From: Ignavibacteria bacterium
Lineage (GTDB): Bacteria; Bacteroidota; Ignavibacteria; Tepidaquicellales; Tepidaquicellaceae
Assembly (NCBI GenBank): GCA_019187405.1
Contig: JABAQZ010000004.1
Location: forward strand, 124,001 to 188,000
Direction: 5' to 3'
Length of the DNA: 64,000 bases
Made by a program: the position numbers and the translations under genes. Shown one piece after another: positions 27,606 to 36,545 of this stretch (position 1 is its first letter; each line of letters starts with the position of its first letter). The notes beneath the pieces are model-generated. The model was not told the DNA's origin. It ran no database searches and was given only the letters and a program-made list of their open reading frames with translations.

Positions 27606-30600
27606 GTGCCGGCGTTATTTACATTAAAGGGATATTCAAAAGTTGATCCGCTCGATAAAGTTCCAACACTGATACAATACCTAATTGTAAGTTTTATCTC
27701 CCTCATACTTTCTATAGTTCTGGTTTACTGCATTACAGATGTATTTAGACTTCTGGAGTTCAGATCATTCTCCATAAAAGTTTTTGAAATTGTTGTGTTT
27801 ACGTTTATTGCCGCGCCGCTAATGACATTTTTGAGAAAGTCGGCGTCATGGGTATTGATGTTAATCATTTTCATACCTCTGTTTATTTTTGATATATATC
27901 TTCAGGCAAATGTAAGGGACAGAGGAGAAATTGCATTATGGACATATCTTCCGGGAACATTTATCGATGATGTGAAGATACTTCCGTTAAGGTTTTTGAT
28001 GACACTTATGTTTGATGCATTTATATTTGCTCCGATTTGTCTTTGGTTAAGCAGGATTGCAGCGAATATTTTTTATATGCGAAAATCCGACGATTCAAAG
28101 CAAAGGTTTGATTTACAAGAAAAGCTTTTTAAGAAAGAATGGACAGAAGAAACGATACAAAAGCCCGACAGAGATGCCGGTTTTTGGATACTTCGTCTGC
28201 TCGGTTTTTCGTACTTAACATATCTTTTAGTATTACTTATAGGAATGCTTGGAGAATCGCCTTGGCCGGAGCAAGTCAGCGATTTAATTTCCATGACTTA
28301 TCAAAACCCTGCAATGGCAATCAACACTTTCAGCAAAATAGGAGTGATGATTCTTCTTACATTTACAGGAGCATATAATAGAAATGTGAGATATTACTGT
28401 GTTTGGGGACTCATTACAGGTCATGCGGTATCAACAATAAGTTCGATTGCATTTTATTTTTACGATCTGCCGGGAACTGATTACAGGGATTTCCTTCTGA
28501 CATCTGCAATAGTTGACGGTGTAATGATACTGCTTTTTATTTTCATTCTGATTAAGAGCAGTAAAAGCGCTATCAGAATTAGAGAAGAAAAAGATTTTCC
28601 GAATTATTTTTCATTGCCTTCACAGTTAGTCAGAATTGCATACTATAAAATTGCAATCATATCCATCCTTATTACTCTTCTTGCATTGTATCTAAGAATA
28701 TTTACAGACGGAAAATCAGGACTCGATGCAGTATTTGGTTATCCGGATCCAACGCTTGGGAATACCTTTACACTGTATCTTACTGTTGCTTTCATCAGCA
28801 TATTGCTTGCAATAAGTGAAAAGCTTAGACATTATCTTTTCGGGGTTTTATTGTTTCCTTTTTTTGTGGGCATAATTATTACCATACCTCTGTTTATCAT
28901 CAAGGACATATCCGGAGATTTTTTAATAAAGACAAGAACAGGATCCAATGTTGAAGTCAACTGGTACTTTATGATATTCGTTATTGCAAATATCTATATA
29001 TTTGCCGGACTTCTTGCTTTGAGAAAAATGTATTATGATATTGATTTTGTAATTACTTCAATCAGTCCTTCAGGGGCAAAAAATGTAATAGCGCTTGCTT
29101 CGGCTTTTTTCGGTGGAGATTCAAAAAAGAATGCATGGATTCTGCAGATGATTGATCAGTACATTGGAGGCATTAAAGGAAGAAAAAGGGGATTGCTTAA
29201 TTTTCCATTTTGGCTGGTTGAGAATGTATTGAATGTAATTTACGGACTACATCCGAATTTTTCCACAATGAGCAGAGATGAGCAAAGGTGGTTTTTAAAA
29301 AAATATCTTTTTAAGAATAAGAATGAAATCAGGAGATCATTAGTACCTATTGCGGCTGAATTTGGATTCCAGATAGGACTTGCCGTTAATGCAATGATAA
29401 TGTTTGCTAATTATTCAAATATAAATGAAAGAAACCGAATCGGTTACATACCACCTGATGCAAGAGACAGACTGCAGGGAGATTTTCCGCTTTATCAGCC
29501 TCCATTTAAAAATGCTGCGCCATTGCCGGCGGATCAAAACGATCCTGCCAATAATAAACCTGATAGTAAAAGTGCGGGACTTCCTTTAATAGCTCCGAGA
29601 GTAACTACTCCTTATTATGAATCGGAAATTCCTGACGATGTAGATTATTTGATTATCGGATCAGGCGCAGGTGGAGCAATGATGAGTTACCGGCTTGCTT
29701 GCGGATGCAAATCTCCTGACAGGATACTTGTCGTTGAAAGAGGCAGCAGGTATCAGCCATTGCAGGATTTTAGTTATTCCGAAATGGATATGATGAGAAA
29801 GCTTTACAAAGAAGGCGGATTACAGCAGACAAAGAAATTTACAATGTCTGTGCTGCAGGGTGAATGTCTGGGAGGGACGACTGTGATGAATAATTCAGTC
29901 TGCATAAAAATGAGTAATATTACAAAAAGTTTATGGCAGGATACTTATGACATAGATTTAAGCGAACTTGAAAATCACTATGATAAGATTGCGCAGGAGT
30001 TGGAAATTAAAGAGCTTGATATGATTGGAATAAATTCGAGAGTTTATGAAAAATTTTCAAAAGGAATAAACGGTTTCAATAATAATTCCACATACAAGCT
30101 TAAACCTGTTTTGCCTTTAATGGCAAATTACAGAAATCTTACAGGTGACGAAAACTGGAATCTTGGCAACAAGCTCATGAGAAAAAGAACAATGCTTGAG
30201 ACATATCTGCCATGGAGCGAATCAAGAGGCGTAAAAATCGTTTCCGATACAACGGCAGTTAAATTTGTTACAGAAAATAATAAAGCGGTTGAAGTTTTGC
30301 TCAGATATATAAACGGAGAAATCAAAAGAGTAAGGATTAATAAAGCGGTTATAGTTGCAGGCGGAGTTATAGCCAGCAGTCATTTCCTTTTAAGAAGCGG
30401 AATAAATAAAAATACAGGAAAGAGAATGAGCTGTAATTTTGCATTCCCGTTTACATTTTTATTTGATGAAGAAATTAAAGCTTATGATGGTAATCAGATT
30501 ACATTAGGTGCAATGGGACATAATGACATTTCTGTGTTTGAAACATATTTCAATCCACCTGCTTCATTTTCTCTTTCTTCGGTACCATTTTATTTTGACA

Positions 30601-31142
30601 GGAGAGAAGATCTAATGAACAATTACAGCAGGTTGATTAATTATGGAACTCTTGTAGGTTCAGAACCAAACGGTGTAATACAAAAGAAGGCAGATTTGCT
30701 AAACGGGCAGTCATTTACGTGGGAGTTGGGCAGTCGTGATTCAGAAAATATTAAGGACGCATTCAATACAATATTAAGGCTCGGATATTTTTCAGGTGCA
30801 GTTAAAGCCGTTGTTCCTTCAAAGCCCGGAATTGAAATAAAGCTCAACGAAAATAATCTGCATGAGTTTGAAGAAAATCTTAGAGATTATCCGTTGAAAA
30901 TGGAGGATCTTTTGATTGGCACGGCACATCCGCAAGGCGGTAATATCATGACGGGCATGAATTCTGAATATAAAAATAAGAGAGTGATAAATGAGGAATA
31001 TCTTGTAGAAGGATTGGATAATGTTTATGTTTCTGATGCTTCATTATTTCCATGCAGCATGGGCTTGAATCCACAATGGACGATAATGGCAATGAGCTCA
31101 ATGGCATCGGAGAAAGTGATAGAAAGATTTGAGCAGCGCTGA
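27606..31142 (+). CDS. Fusion protein: N-terminal polytopic membrane domain plus C-terminal GMC-family FAD oxidoreductase
   Basis: 1178 residues from a GTG at 27606, the only plausible start after the in-frame TAA at 27588. Residues about 20-480 contain some ten or eleven hydrophobic segments (LIVSFISLILSIVLVYCI, LLGFSYLTYLLVLLIGML, YFMIFVIANIYIFAGLLAL). Residues 490-660 hold a soluble helical stretch (FPFWLVENVLNVIYGLHPNF, SRDEQRWFLKKYL) and a Pro-rich linker. From about residue 675 a GMC oxidoreductase follows: DYLIIGSGAGGAMMSYRLA (FAD-binding GxGxxG), ILVVERG, GECLGGTTVMNNSVC, AHPQGGNIMTG near 1105 and VSDASLFPCSMGLNPQWT at the end. GMC enzymes oxidize alcohols or sterol-like substrates. 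The membrane part is unusual for the family. The 3' end is partly duplicated downstream. Confidence 0.85.
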   Translation: MPALFTLKGYSKVDPLDKVPTLIQYLIVSFISLILSIVLVYCITDVFRLLEFRSFSIKVFEIVVFTFIAAPLMTFLRKSASWVLMLIIFIPLFIFDIYLQANVRDRGEIALWTYLPGTFIDDVKILPLRFLMTLMFDAFIFAPICLWLSRIAANIFYMRKSDDSKQRFDLQEKLFKKEWTEETIQKPDRDAGFWILRLLGFSYLTYLLVLLIGMLGESPWPEQVSDLISMTYQNPAMAINTFSKIGVMILLTFTGAYNRNVRYYCVWGLITGHAVSTISSIAFYFYDLPGTDYRDFLLTSAIVDGVMILLFIFILIKSSKSAIRIREEKDFPNYFSLPSQLVRIAYYKIAIISILITLLALYLRIFTDGKSGLDAVFGYPDPTLGNTFTLYLTVAFISILLAISEKLRHYLFGVLLFPFFVGIIITIPLFIIKDISGDFLIKTRTGSNVEVNWYFMIFVIANIYIFAGLLALRKMYYDIDFVITSISPSGAKNVIALASAFFGGDSKKNAWILQMIDQYIGGIKGRKRGLLNFPFWLVENVLNVIYGLHPNFSTMSRDEQRWFLKKYLFKNKNEIRRSLVPIAAEFGFQIGLAVNAMIMFANYSNINERNRIGYIPPDARDRLQGDFPLYQPPFKNAAPLPADQNDPANNKPDSKSAGLPLIAPRVTTPYYESEIPDDVDYLIIGSGAGGAMMSYRLACGCKSPDRILVVERGSRYQPLQDFSYSEMDMMRKLYKEGGLQQTKKFTMSVLQGECLGGTTVMNNSVCIKMSNITKSLWQDTYDIDLSELENHYDKIAQELEIKELDMIGINSRVYEKFSKGINGFNNNSTYKLKPVLPLMANYRNLTGDENWNLGNKLMRKRTMLETYLPWSESRGVKIVSDTTAVKFVTENNKAVEVLLRYINGEIKRVRINKAVIVAGGVIASSHFLLRSGINKNTGKRMSCNFAFPFTFLFDEEIKAYDGNQITLGAMGHNDISVFETYFNPPASFSLSSVPFYFDRREDLMNNYSRLINYGTLVGSEPNGVIQKKADLLNGQSFTWELGSRDSENIKDAFNTILRLGYFSGAVKAVVPSKPGIEIKLNENNLHEFEENLRDYPLKMEDLLIGTAHPQGGNIMTGMNSEYKNKRVINEEYLVEGLDNVYVSDASLFPCSMGLNPQWTIMAMSSMASEKVIERFEQR

Positions 31143-31147
31143 GTAAA

Positions 31148-31177
31148 GGGGTAAAACCGTTTAAACGGTTTTACCCC
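31148..31177. repeat. Perfect 30-bp palindrome, copy 1
   Basis: GGGGTAAAACC, the centre GTTTAAAC and GGTTTTACCCC form a perfect palindrome with no unpaired loop. No T-tract follows (GCGGAGG), so it is not a classical terminator, though it could still end or stabilize the mRNA of the GMC gene. Confidence 0.85.
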
Positions 31178-31335
31178 GCGGAGGAATATCTTATTGACGG
31201 ATTGGATAATATTTATGTTTCTGATGCTTCATTATTTCCATGTAGCATGGGCTTGAATCCACAATGGACGATAATGGCAATGAGCTCAATGGCATCGGAG
31301 AAAGTGAAAGAAAGATTTGAGTAGCGCTGAGTAAA

Positions 31336-31365
31336 GGGGTAAAACCGTTTAAACGGTTTTACCCC
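31336..31365. repeat. Perfect 30-bp palindrome, copy 2
   Basis: Identical to the copy at 31148, 188 bases on. It lies between the convergent GMC and T9SS-protein genes and could serve as a two-way transcript end. Confidence 0.85.
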
Positions 31366-31377
31366 GCTGTTGTTACT

Positions 31378-32451
31378 TTACTTCAGTAACATCATTGACT
31401 TTGTTTCAGAAAAATCTCCTGCACTAAATTTATAAAAATATAATCCGCTAGGAAGATTTTCCGCCGAAAATACAACTTCAAATGTCCCCCTGTTTTTTAT
31501 ACCGTCAGCAAGTACGACTATTTCTTTGCCAAGAGCATCAAATACTCTTAATGAAATGAATTCAGTTTTCGGAATACTATATCTGATTTTTGTTACCGGA
31601 TTAAATGGATTCGGGAAATTTTGATCGAGATAATATTCTGACGGAATAGTAATCTGCGTTGAAGTTATAGCGCTTGTCGGTGTTGTAAGTTCTGTCAAAA
31701 TACCGGGAACATAAAATGAGAAATTATAACCGAGTGAAGATAAATCCACATTTACAGAAGGCATGACTTCCTTTATTTTCCATATCCCGGAAGCAAAATA
31801 AACGGTATCAGGTCTTTTTATTATTGGAATTTCTACTGTAGGAAAAGGCGGAATAGTCAGTAGATAACTTAAAGCAAAAGTTAGAACAAATTTTTTTGCA
31901 AGATAAGTACCGTTAACTGTAGTGATGTTCTGATCATTCAGCCGTTTACCCGAAGCAGATAATCTTAAAGGTAATGTAAGTGTATCAATTGTAATTGTTG
32001 TATCTCTTGAAAAAATTGTATAATTGTTATTAATATTTTCTGCAAATCTGTAAGTATTATACCAAGCTTCGAATGATCTTAAAAAAGCAATGAAAGCAAC
32101 GGAGTCAATAATTGGTATAGAACCAACAAGACTCAATACATTTAGATAATACCAAGAATTCGAAGATTGAAAATTATAATGGTTTGTATCAGTGTAAGGT
32201 ATATTCTGATTAAAGTTTGTCAATCCTGATTTTGACAATACCTGACTCGCCGGTAATCCTTTGTAAGTTACATTCGCAGAGAAAGAATCAATCTGAAAAG
32301 TCGATTGAGAATTTACGGGATTGTTAAGAGAATCGAGCGGAGTGTTTTTGAAAAACCACTTATATCCGGTAGAGGATGGAAAATAAGTAGATGCATTTTG
32401 AGCATAAGTTACTGGACAGAGGAGCAAGAATATTATAATTACTTTTTTCAT
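31378..32451 (-). CDS. Secreted protein of unknown function with T9SS type-A sorting domain
   Basis: 357 residues, signal peptide MKKVIIIFLLLCPVTYAQ. The mature part (YFPSSTGYKWFFKNTPLDS, YFASGIWKIKEVMPSVNV) is beta-rich and resembles the FCB proteins that open with a YFP...G..W phrase; I recognize no catalytic motif. The last 80 residues are a T9SS sorting domain (NFPNPFNPVTKIRYSIP, LPSGLYFYKFSAGDF, ending MLLK). Its coding end lies 12 bases from a large palindrome, which may act as its terminator. Confidence 0.75.
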   Translation of the reverse strand: MKKVIIIFLLLCPVTYAQNASTYFPSSTGYKWFFKNTPLDSLNNPVNSQSTFQIDSFSANVTYKGLPASQVLSKSGLTNFNQNIPYTDTNHYNFQSSNSWYYLNVLSLVGSIPIIDSVAFIAFLRSFEAWYNTYRFAENINNNYTIFSRDTTITIDTLTLPLRLSASGKRLNDQNITTVNGTYLAKKFVLTFALSYLLTIPPFPTVEIPIIKRPDTVYFASGIWKIKEVMPSVNVDLSSLGYNFSFYVPGILTELTTPTSAITSTQITIPSEYYLDQNFPNPFNPVTKIRYSIPKTEFISLRVFDALGKEIVVLADGIKNRGTFEVVFSAENLPSGLYFYKFSAGDFSETKSMMLLK

Positions 32452-32564
32452 TCTAATTGTTTTTATAAAATATAAATAAGGATTATTAAAAAAAATTCAG
32501 ATTGAGTATTTTATATATAAATTTTAAATCCGTTTGAGTATAATTGCAAATAAAAAAAGTAAAT

Positions 32565-33428
32565 ATGCAGATAGGGGATTACAAATTATTTTCGGTGCAG
32601 ACCGGATTGTTTAAGCTGGACGGCGGCGCCATGTTTGGAGTAGTTCCAAAAAATATGTGGCAAAAGACAAACCCATCCGATGAGAACAACAGAATTGATA
32701 TGTGTACGAGAGCTTTGCTAATGGATAATGGAAAAAGGAAAATACTTGTTGACAACGGCATCGGATACAAGCTTTCAGAAAAATTAAATAAAATTTACGG
32801 AGTTGATTTTTCTGAATTTACAGTCGAACAAAGCCTGAATTCCTTAAATGTCTCTCCTGAAGAAATAACCGATGTAATCTTGACTCATCTTCATTTTGAC
32901 CATGCTGGAGGAAGCACATATATGGATGATGAAGGAATTTTGAAGCTTTCATATCCTAATGCTGTTTACCATGTGCAGAAAAAACAATTTGAATGGGCAC
33001 TGAATCCTTCAGACAGAGATAAAGCAAGCTTTTTCCCGGAGAACTATATTCCTTTGAAAGAAAATAATTCGTTAAATCTGACAACCGGCGAAACGAAGTT
33101 TGATGAATTTATTACATTGCTTCCGGTTAATGGACATACAAGCCACATGCAGCTTATTAAAATATCCGATAATGAGAATAAGACAATTCTTTTTTTAGCT
33201 GATTTAATCCCTACTGCCGGACATGTACCTGCTGCGTTTATCATGGGATATGATCTTTTCCCGTTGACAACTCTTGATGAAAAAAAAATGTATCTTAATG
33301 AAATCTCTTCTAAAGACTGGACGGTTTTTTTTGAACATGACCCTTTTACTGAATGTGCAAAAATCGGCAAAGGCGAAAAAGGATTTTTTGTAAAAGAAAA
33401 ATTCAAATTAAATGATAATTCTGATTAA
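32565..33428 (+). CDS. Metallo-beta-lactamase-fold hydrolase
   Basis: About 287 residues from the ATG at 32565; a TTG seven codons earlier is possible but less likely. The metal-binding motif LTHLHFDHAGG (HxHxDH) lies at about residue 109, LPVNGHTSHMQLI gives the third histidine, and FLADLIPTAGHVP the bridging aspartate. The general form is that of the lactonase/quinolone-lactonase group (MLLVDNGIGYKL-like start of the fold, DNGIG). These enzymes hydrolyse lactones, thioesters or phosphoesters; the substrate here is not readable. The symporter gene begins 28 bases downstream, and the two may be co-transcribed. Confidence 0.9.
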   Translation: MQIGDYKLFSVQTGLFKLDGGAMFGVVPKNMWQKTNPSDENNRIDMCTRALLMDNGKRKILVDNGIGYKLSEKLNKIYGVDFSEFTVEQSLNSLNVSPEEITDVILTHLHFDHAGGSTYMDDEGILKLSYPNAVYHVQKKQFEWALNPSDRDKASFFPENYIPLKENNSLNLTTGETKFDEFITLLPVNGHTSHMQLIKISDNENKTILFLADLIPTAGHVPAAFIMGYDLFPLTTLDEKKMYLNEISSKDWTVFFEHDPFTECAKIGKGEKGFFVKEKFKLNDNSD

Positions 33429-33456
33429 TGTTTTTTCTATCTATAAAATTATTTGA

Positions 33457-34953
33457 TTGATTAATTTTTCCGGTTTAGATTACTTAATTGTAGTTGTTTA
33501 TTTGATTGCCGTTGCATTTTTTGGAATATATACTTCCGGCAGACAGACATCGGCAACAGATTACTTCCTTGGCTCAAAAAGCATACCTTGGTGGGCAGCT
33601 TGCTTTTCTGTCGTGGCAACTGAAACAAGCACCCTGACTTTTATCAGTATTCCCGGGCTTGCCTATACTTCAAACATGAATTTTCTTCAGCTTGCAATGG
33701 GATTTATCATTGGAAGAATTATTGTCGCTGTAATTTTTATTCCGAGATATTACTCTGGTAATATGGAAACTGCTTATCAGTATCTTGGAACACGGTTTGG
33801 TTCTTCAATGAGAAAATATGCTTCAGTTACTTTCATCCTACTAAGAATTTTTGCTGATGGCGTCAGACTTTTTACTACGGCAATTCCCATAAAATTCATT
33901 ACGGGTCTGGGATATCCTGAATGCATTTTGATTGTTGGAGTAATCACACTTGTATATTCCTACATAGGCGGAATCAAAGCAGTGATTTGGACAGATTTTA
34001 TACAGATGTTTATTTATCTGGCTGGTGCTGTTGCATCAATGTTTGTAATATATCAGCTGCTTCCAGGAGGCTGGACAGATGTTGTAAGTTTTGCCGAGCC
34101 AGGAAATAAGTTTCAGATATTAAATTTTAAATTACCTGAAAATTTCTGGAATATGTTTACGGGAAATTATGGACTGATCGGTGGACTGATAGGAGGAGCT
34201 TTTCTTGCTATGGCTTCACATGGAACAGATCAGCTGATTGTGCAGAGGTTACTCACATGCAAAGATAAAAAATCTTCGCAAAAAGCTGTAGTAATCAGCG
34301 GGGTCATTGTGTTTTTTCAGTTTGCACTTTTTTTGATTATTGGAATAATGTTATTTGCACTATATAAAGGAGCAGATTATAAAACTCTCGAAATGAACGG
34401 ATTAAATTTGACAAAATCTGATGAAATTTTTCCTATGTTCATTGTTCAGAACCTTCCTTCAGGATTGTCCGGACTTGTTGTAGCTGGTCTTCTTTCAGCT
34501 TCAATGTCAACATTGTCCTCGACATTCAATTCTCTCGCTTCAACTACTATTCTTGACTTATTTAAAGGGAAGAAGTTTCTTGAAAGTCCTCGAAATGAAA
34601 TAAAGTATTCAAGAATTGCGACTATTTTCTGGGCTTTTGTAATAATGGGAACCGGGTTACTTTTCCAAAGTGAGACAAATCCGGCAGTCGATTTTGCCTT
34701 GAAGATACAATCTTTGATTTATGGCGGACTGCTGGGAGTATTTTTACTAGGTATATTTCAGTTGAAAGCAAATCTGAAAAATGCAATAGTATCATACACA
34801 TTTGCAGTAATTTCAATGAGTTTATTGTTTATACTTCCGAAGTTTAATTTAATTCCTTCCATTAATCTTACCTGGTTTACTTTTATTGGTGTTTTGATAA
34901 CCTTTGTCATTTCTCATTTGTTGATTTTAGCAGGAATAAAAAACCGTTCATAA
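33457..34953 (+). CDS. Sodium:solute symporter (SSS family)
   Basis: 498 residues from a TTG start at 33457. The first helix (DYLIVVVYLIAVAFFGIYTSG) begins a few codons in, as usual for the family. Signatures: DYFLGSKSIPWWAACFSVVATETSTLTFISIPG, the SSS consensus around GGIKAVIWTDFIQMFIYLAG, ASHGTDQLIVQRLL, and SGLVVAGLLSASMSTLSSTFNSLAS with Na+-binding serines. About 13 membrane helices are expected. The family carries sugars, amino acids, iodide or sialic acid with Na+; the substrate is not determinable. Confidence 0.93.
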   Translation: MINFSGLDYLIVVVYLIAVAFFGIYTSGRQTSATDYFLGSKSIPWWAACFSVVATETSTLTFISIPGLAYTSNMNFLQLAMGFIIGRIIVAVIFIPRYYSGNMETAYQYLGTRFGSSMRKYASVTFILLRIFADGVRLFTTAIPIKFITGLGYPECILIVGVITLVYSYIGGIKAVIWTDFIQMFIYLAGAVASMFVIYQLLPGGWTDVVSFAEPGNKFQILNFKLPENFWNMFTGNYGLIGGLIGGAFLAMASHGTDQLIVQRLLTCKDKKSSQKAVVISGVIVFFQFALFLIIGIMLFALYKGADYKTLEMNGLNLTKSDEIFPMFIVQNLPSGLSGLVVAGLLSASMSTLSSTFNSLASTTILDLFKGKKFLESPRNEIKYSRIATIFWAFVIMGTGLLFQSETNPAVDFALKIQSLIYGGLLGVFLLGIFQLKANLKNAIVSYTFAVISMSLLFILPKFNLIPSINLTWFTFIGVLITFVISHLLILAGIKNRS

Positions 34954-34982
34954 TTGAATAAGAGTAGTTATATATTATCCTA

Positions 34983-35700
34983 AAAGTTACAAAATTCTAA
35001 GAACTTGAAACCTACGAATGAGAGAAGACGGTGAGTTTGAAAAAGTTGAAATTAGCGCTAGAATTGAGGTTAATTCACCGGACTTCTGAAGTCTTAAGAC
35101 TTCTGTAGTCAGATGGATTAGAAACCTACGAATACAACACTTTTTTCGGAATCTTAAACCTTCAATTCTTCTTGTCTTCCTCAAGCCTTAATTAAATTCT
35201 ATAATTTCTTTTTAGAGATAAAAGCAGTTAAAATTTATATTTAAAGTTGCAGAAATCCTTGAACTTGAAACCTACGAATGAGAGAAGAAGGTGAGTTTTA
35301 AAAAGTTGAAATTAAAGCCGTAATTGAGGTTAATTCACCGGACTTCTGAAGTCTTAAGACTTCTGTAGTCAGATGGATTAGAAACCTACGAATACAACAC
35401 TTTTTTCGCAACCTTAAACCTTCAATTCTCCTTGTCTTCCTCAAGCCTTAATTAAATCATATAATTTCCTTTAAGAGATAAAAGCAGTTAAAATTTATAT
35501 TTAAAGTTGCAGAAATCCTTGAACTTGAAACCTACGAATGTGATAAGAAGGTGAGTTTGAAAAAGTTGAAATTAGCGCCAGAATTGAGGTTAATTCACCG
35601 GACTTCTGAAGTCTTAAGACTTCTGTAGTAAATTGTATTAGAAACCTACATTTAACACCAAAATTATCAAATCTATACTCTCAATTCTTTCTTCTCACTT
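34983..35700 (+). repeat. Three tandem copies of a 260-bp non-coding repeat
   Basis: The phrase GAACTTGAAACCTACGAATG occurs at 35001, 35261 and 35521 (exact period 260; the third copy reads GTGATAAG just after it). Each unit also holds GAAGTCTTAAGACTTC, a 16-base perfect palindrome, within a longer inverted repeat, and a second GAAACCTACGAA box about 110 bases on. The third unit is truncated. Copies are mostly identical with scattered changes. A minus-strand frame across the first unit is not conserved in the others. No gene is recognized in this 0.8-kb interval. Confidence 0.85.
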
Positions 35701-35731
35701 TTGCATAATTTACCCAAAATGTTTAACTTTA
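35700..35731 (+). promoter_or_regulatory. Bacteroidota-type promoter of the 35764 gene
   Basis: A TTTG box (35700-35703) and a TAACTTTA box (35724-35731) are separated by 20 bases, matching the TTTG-N19-21-TAnnTTTG pattern of Bacteroidota sigma factors with one mismatch. Transcription would start at about 35738, just ahead of a good Shine-Dalgarno (AAGGGAG). Confidence 0.5.
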
Positions 35732-35763
35732 CCATTATTTGATTAAACAAAAGGGAGTTTACA

Positions 35764-36276
35764 ATGAAAACAATTTTATTTTCCATGGTTATCATTCTTT
35801 TCGTATCCGGAATCTCTTTCTCACAAGATATGAAACCAAAACCAATATCATCACCTATGTTAAAGACATTGGAAGGAACCTGGATTTCCGATCCTTATGA
35901 ATTCATGGGCGCTAAAATGACAGATGAAGCGGTCCATAAAATGATTTTAAACAGTCAATTTTTGGAAGTCAGTATAAAATCCACCGGAGACAACGGGTTT
36001 GTATATGAAGGACTCGGTATCATTGCGCCTTCGGAAGATGGCACTTTTACAGGTTGGTTTTATGATATTTATGGCAAAGATGGTATTATGACATATACAG
36101 GTAAAGTAGATAACGGCAAATTAATTATGACCGGAAGTAATAATTTTATGGATGAAAAAAGAGAAATTTCAATTGAAGACAATAAAATTGTTCATAATAT
36201 CGTTATTGAAATGAAGTATCCCGGTGCAGACAAAACGCAACAAAAATTAACTGTTACGTATAAAAAAAGGAATTAG
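35764..36276 (+). CDS. Small secreted protein, DUF1579-like
   Basis: 170 residues with signal peptide (MKTILFSMVIILFVSGISFSQ). The mature part opens with SSPMLKTLEGTWISDPYEFMGAK and continues with VYEGLGIIAPSEDGTFTGWFYDIYG, GKVDNGKLIMTG and IEMKYPGADKTQQKLTVTY, a beta-barrel/lipocalin-like layout comparable to DUF1579 proteins. No catalytic residues are obvious. It has its own promoter and terminator and is a monocistronic unit directly after the 260-bp repeats. Confidence 0.65.
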   Translation: MKTILFSMVIILFVSGISFSQDMKPKPISSPMLKTLEGTWISDPYEFMGAKMTDEAVHKMILNSQFLEVSIKSTGDNGFVYEGLGIIAPSEDGTFTGWFYDIYGKDGIMTYTGKVDNGKLIMTGSNNFMDEKREISIEDNKIVHNIVIEMKYPGADKTQQKLTVTYKKRN

Positions 36277-36298
36277 TATTTTTAAAATCATTTGTCAG

Positions 36299-36334
36299 AA
36301 ATCCGTTTCTTATCTTTAGAAACGGATTTTTTTT
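36299..36334 (+). terminator. Rho-independent terminator
   Basis: AAATCCGTTTC (ending 36309) pairs with GAAACGGATTT (from 36319), followed by eight T. Confidence 0.92.
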
Positions 36335-36545
36335 ATAAATCTTCATTTCTTAAATTGATTAATATAAACTTATTCAATAAATCATTAAGAGCATAATTTG
36401 AAAATTGCTAAATAAATCAACTGATTATGATACACTATAAAATATCAAATGAATTTTAGGTTAGTTATTTTTAGTAAGTGAAAATCTATCAGCTTTAATG
36501 TTTAAGAATTTATTAATTTCAAAATCTATTTGATAAAATTTATTC

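Larger units (their letters stand above)
30993..31368 (+). repeat. Two-copy tandem duplication of 188 bp: gene 3' end plus palindrome
   Basis: The segment starting GAGGAATATCTTGTAGAAGG (30993) is repeated from 31181 with a constant offset of 188 bases. Copy one encodes the last 49 codons of the GMC oxidoreductase. Copy two lies after its stop and has about ten scattered differences, including GAGTAG in place of GAGCAG near its end. Each copy ends with a 30-base perfect palindrome. Confidence 0.9.

Noticed and set aside
31178-31335. Second copy of the GMC C-terminus as a functional extension
   Set aside because: It lies behind the stop codon, has no start and ends in its own stop; it is a duplication relic.
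34987-35184. Minus-strand 65-residue open frame in the 260-bp repeats
   Set aside because: The frame is not maintained in the other two copies, which contain changes that interrupt it.
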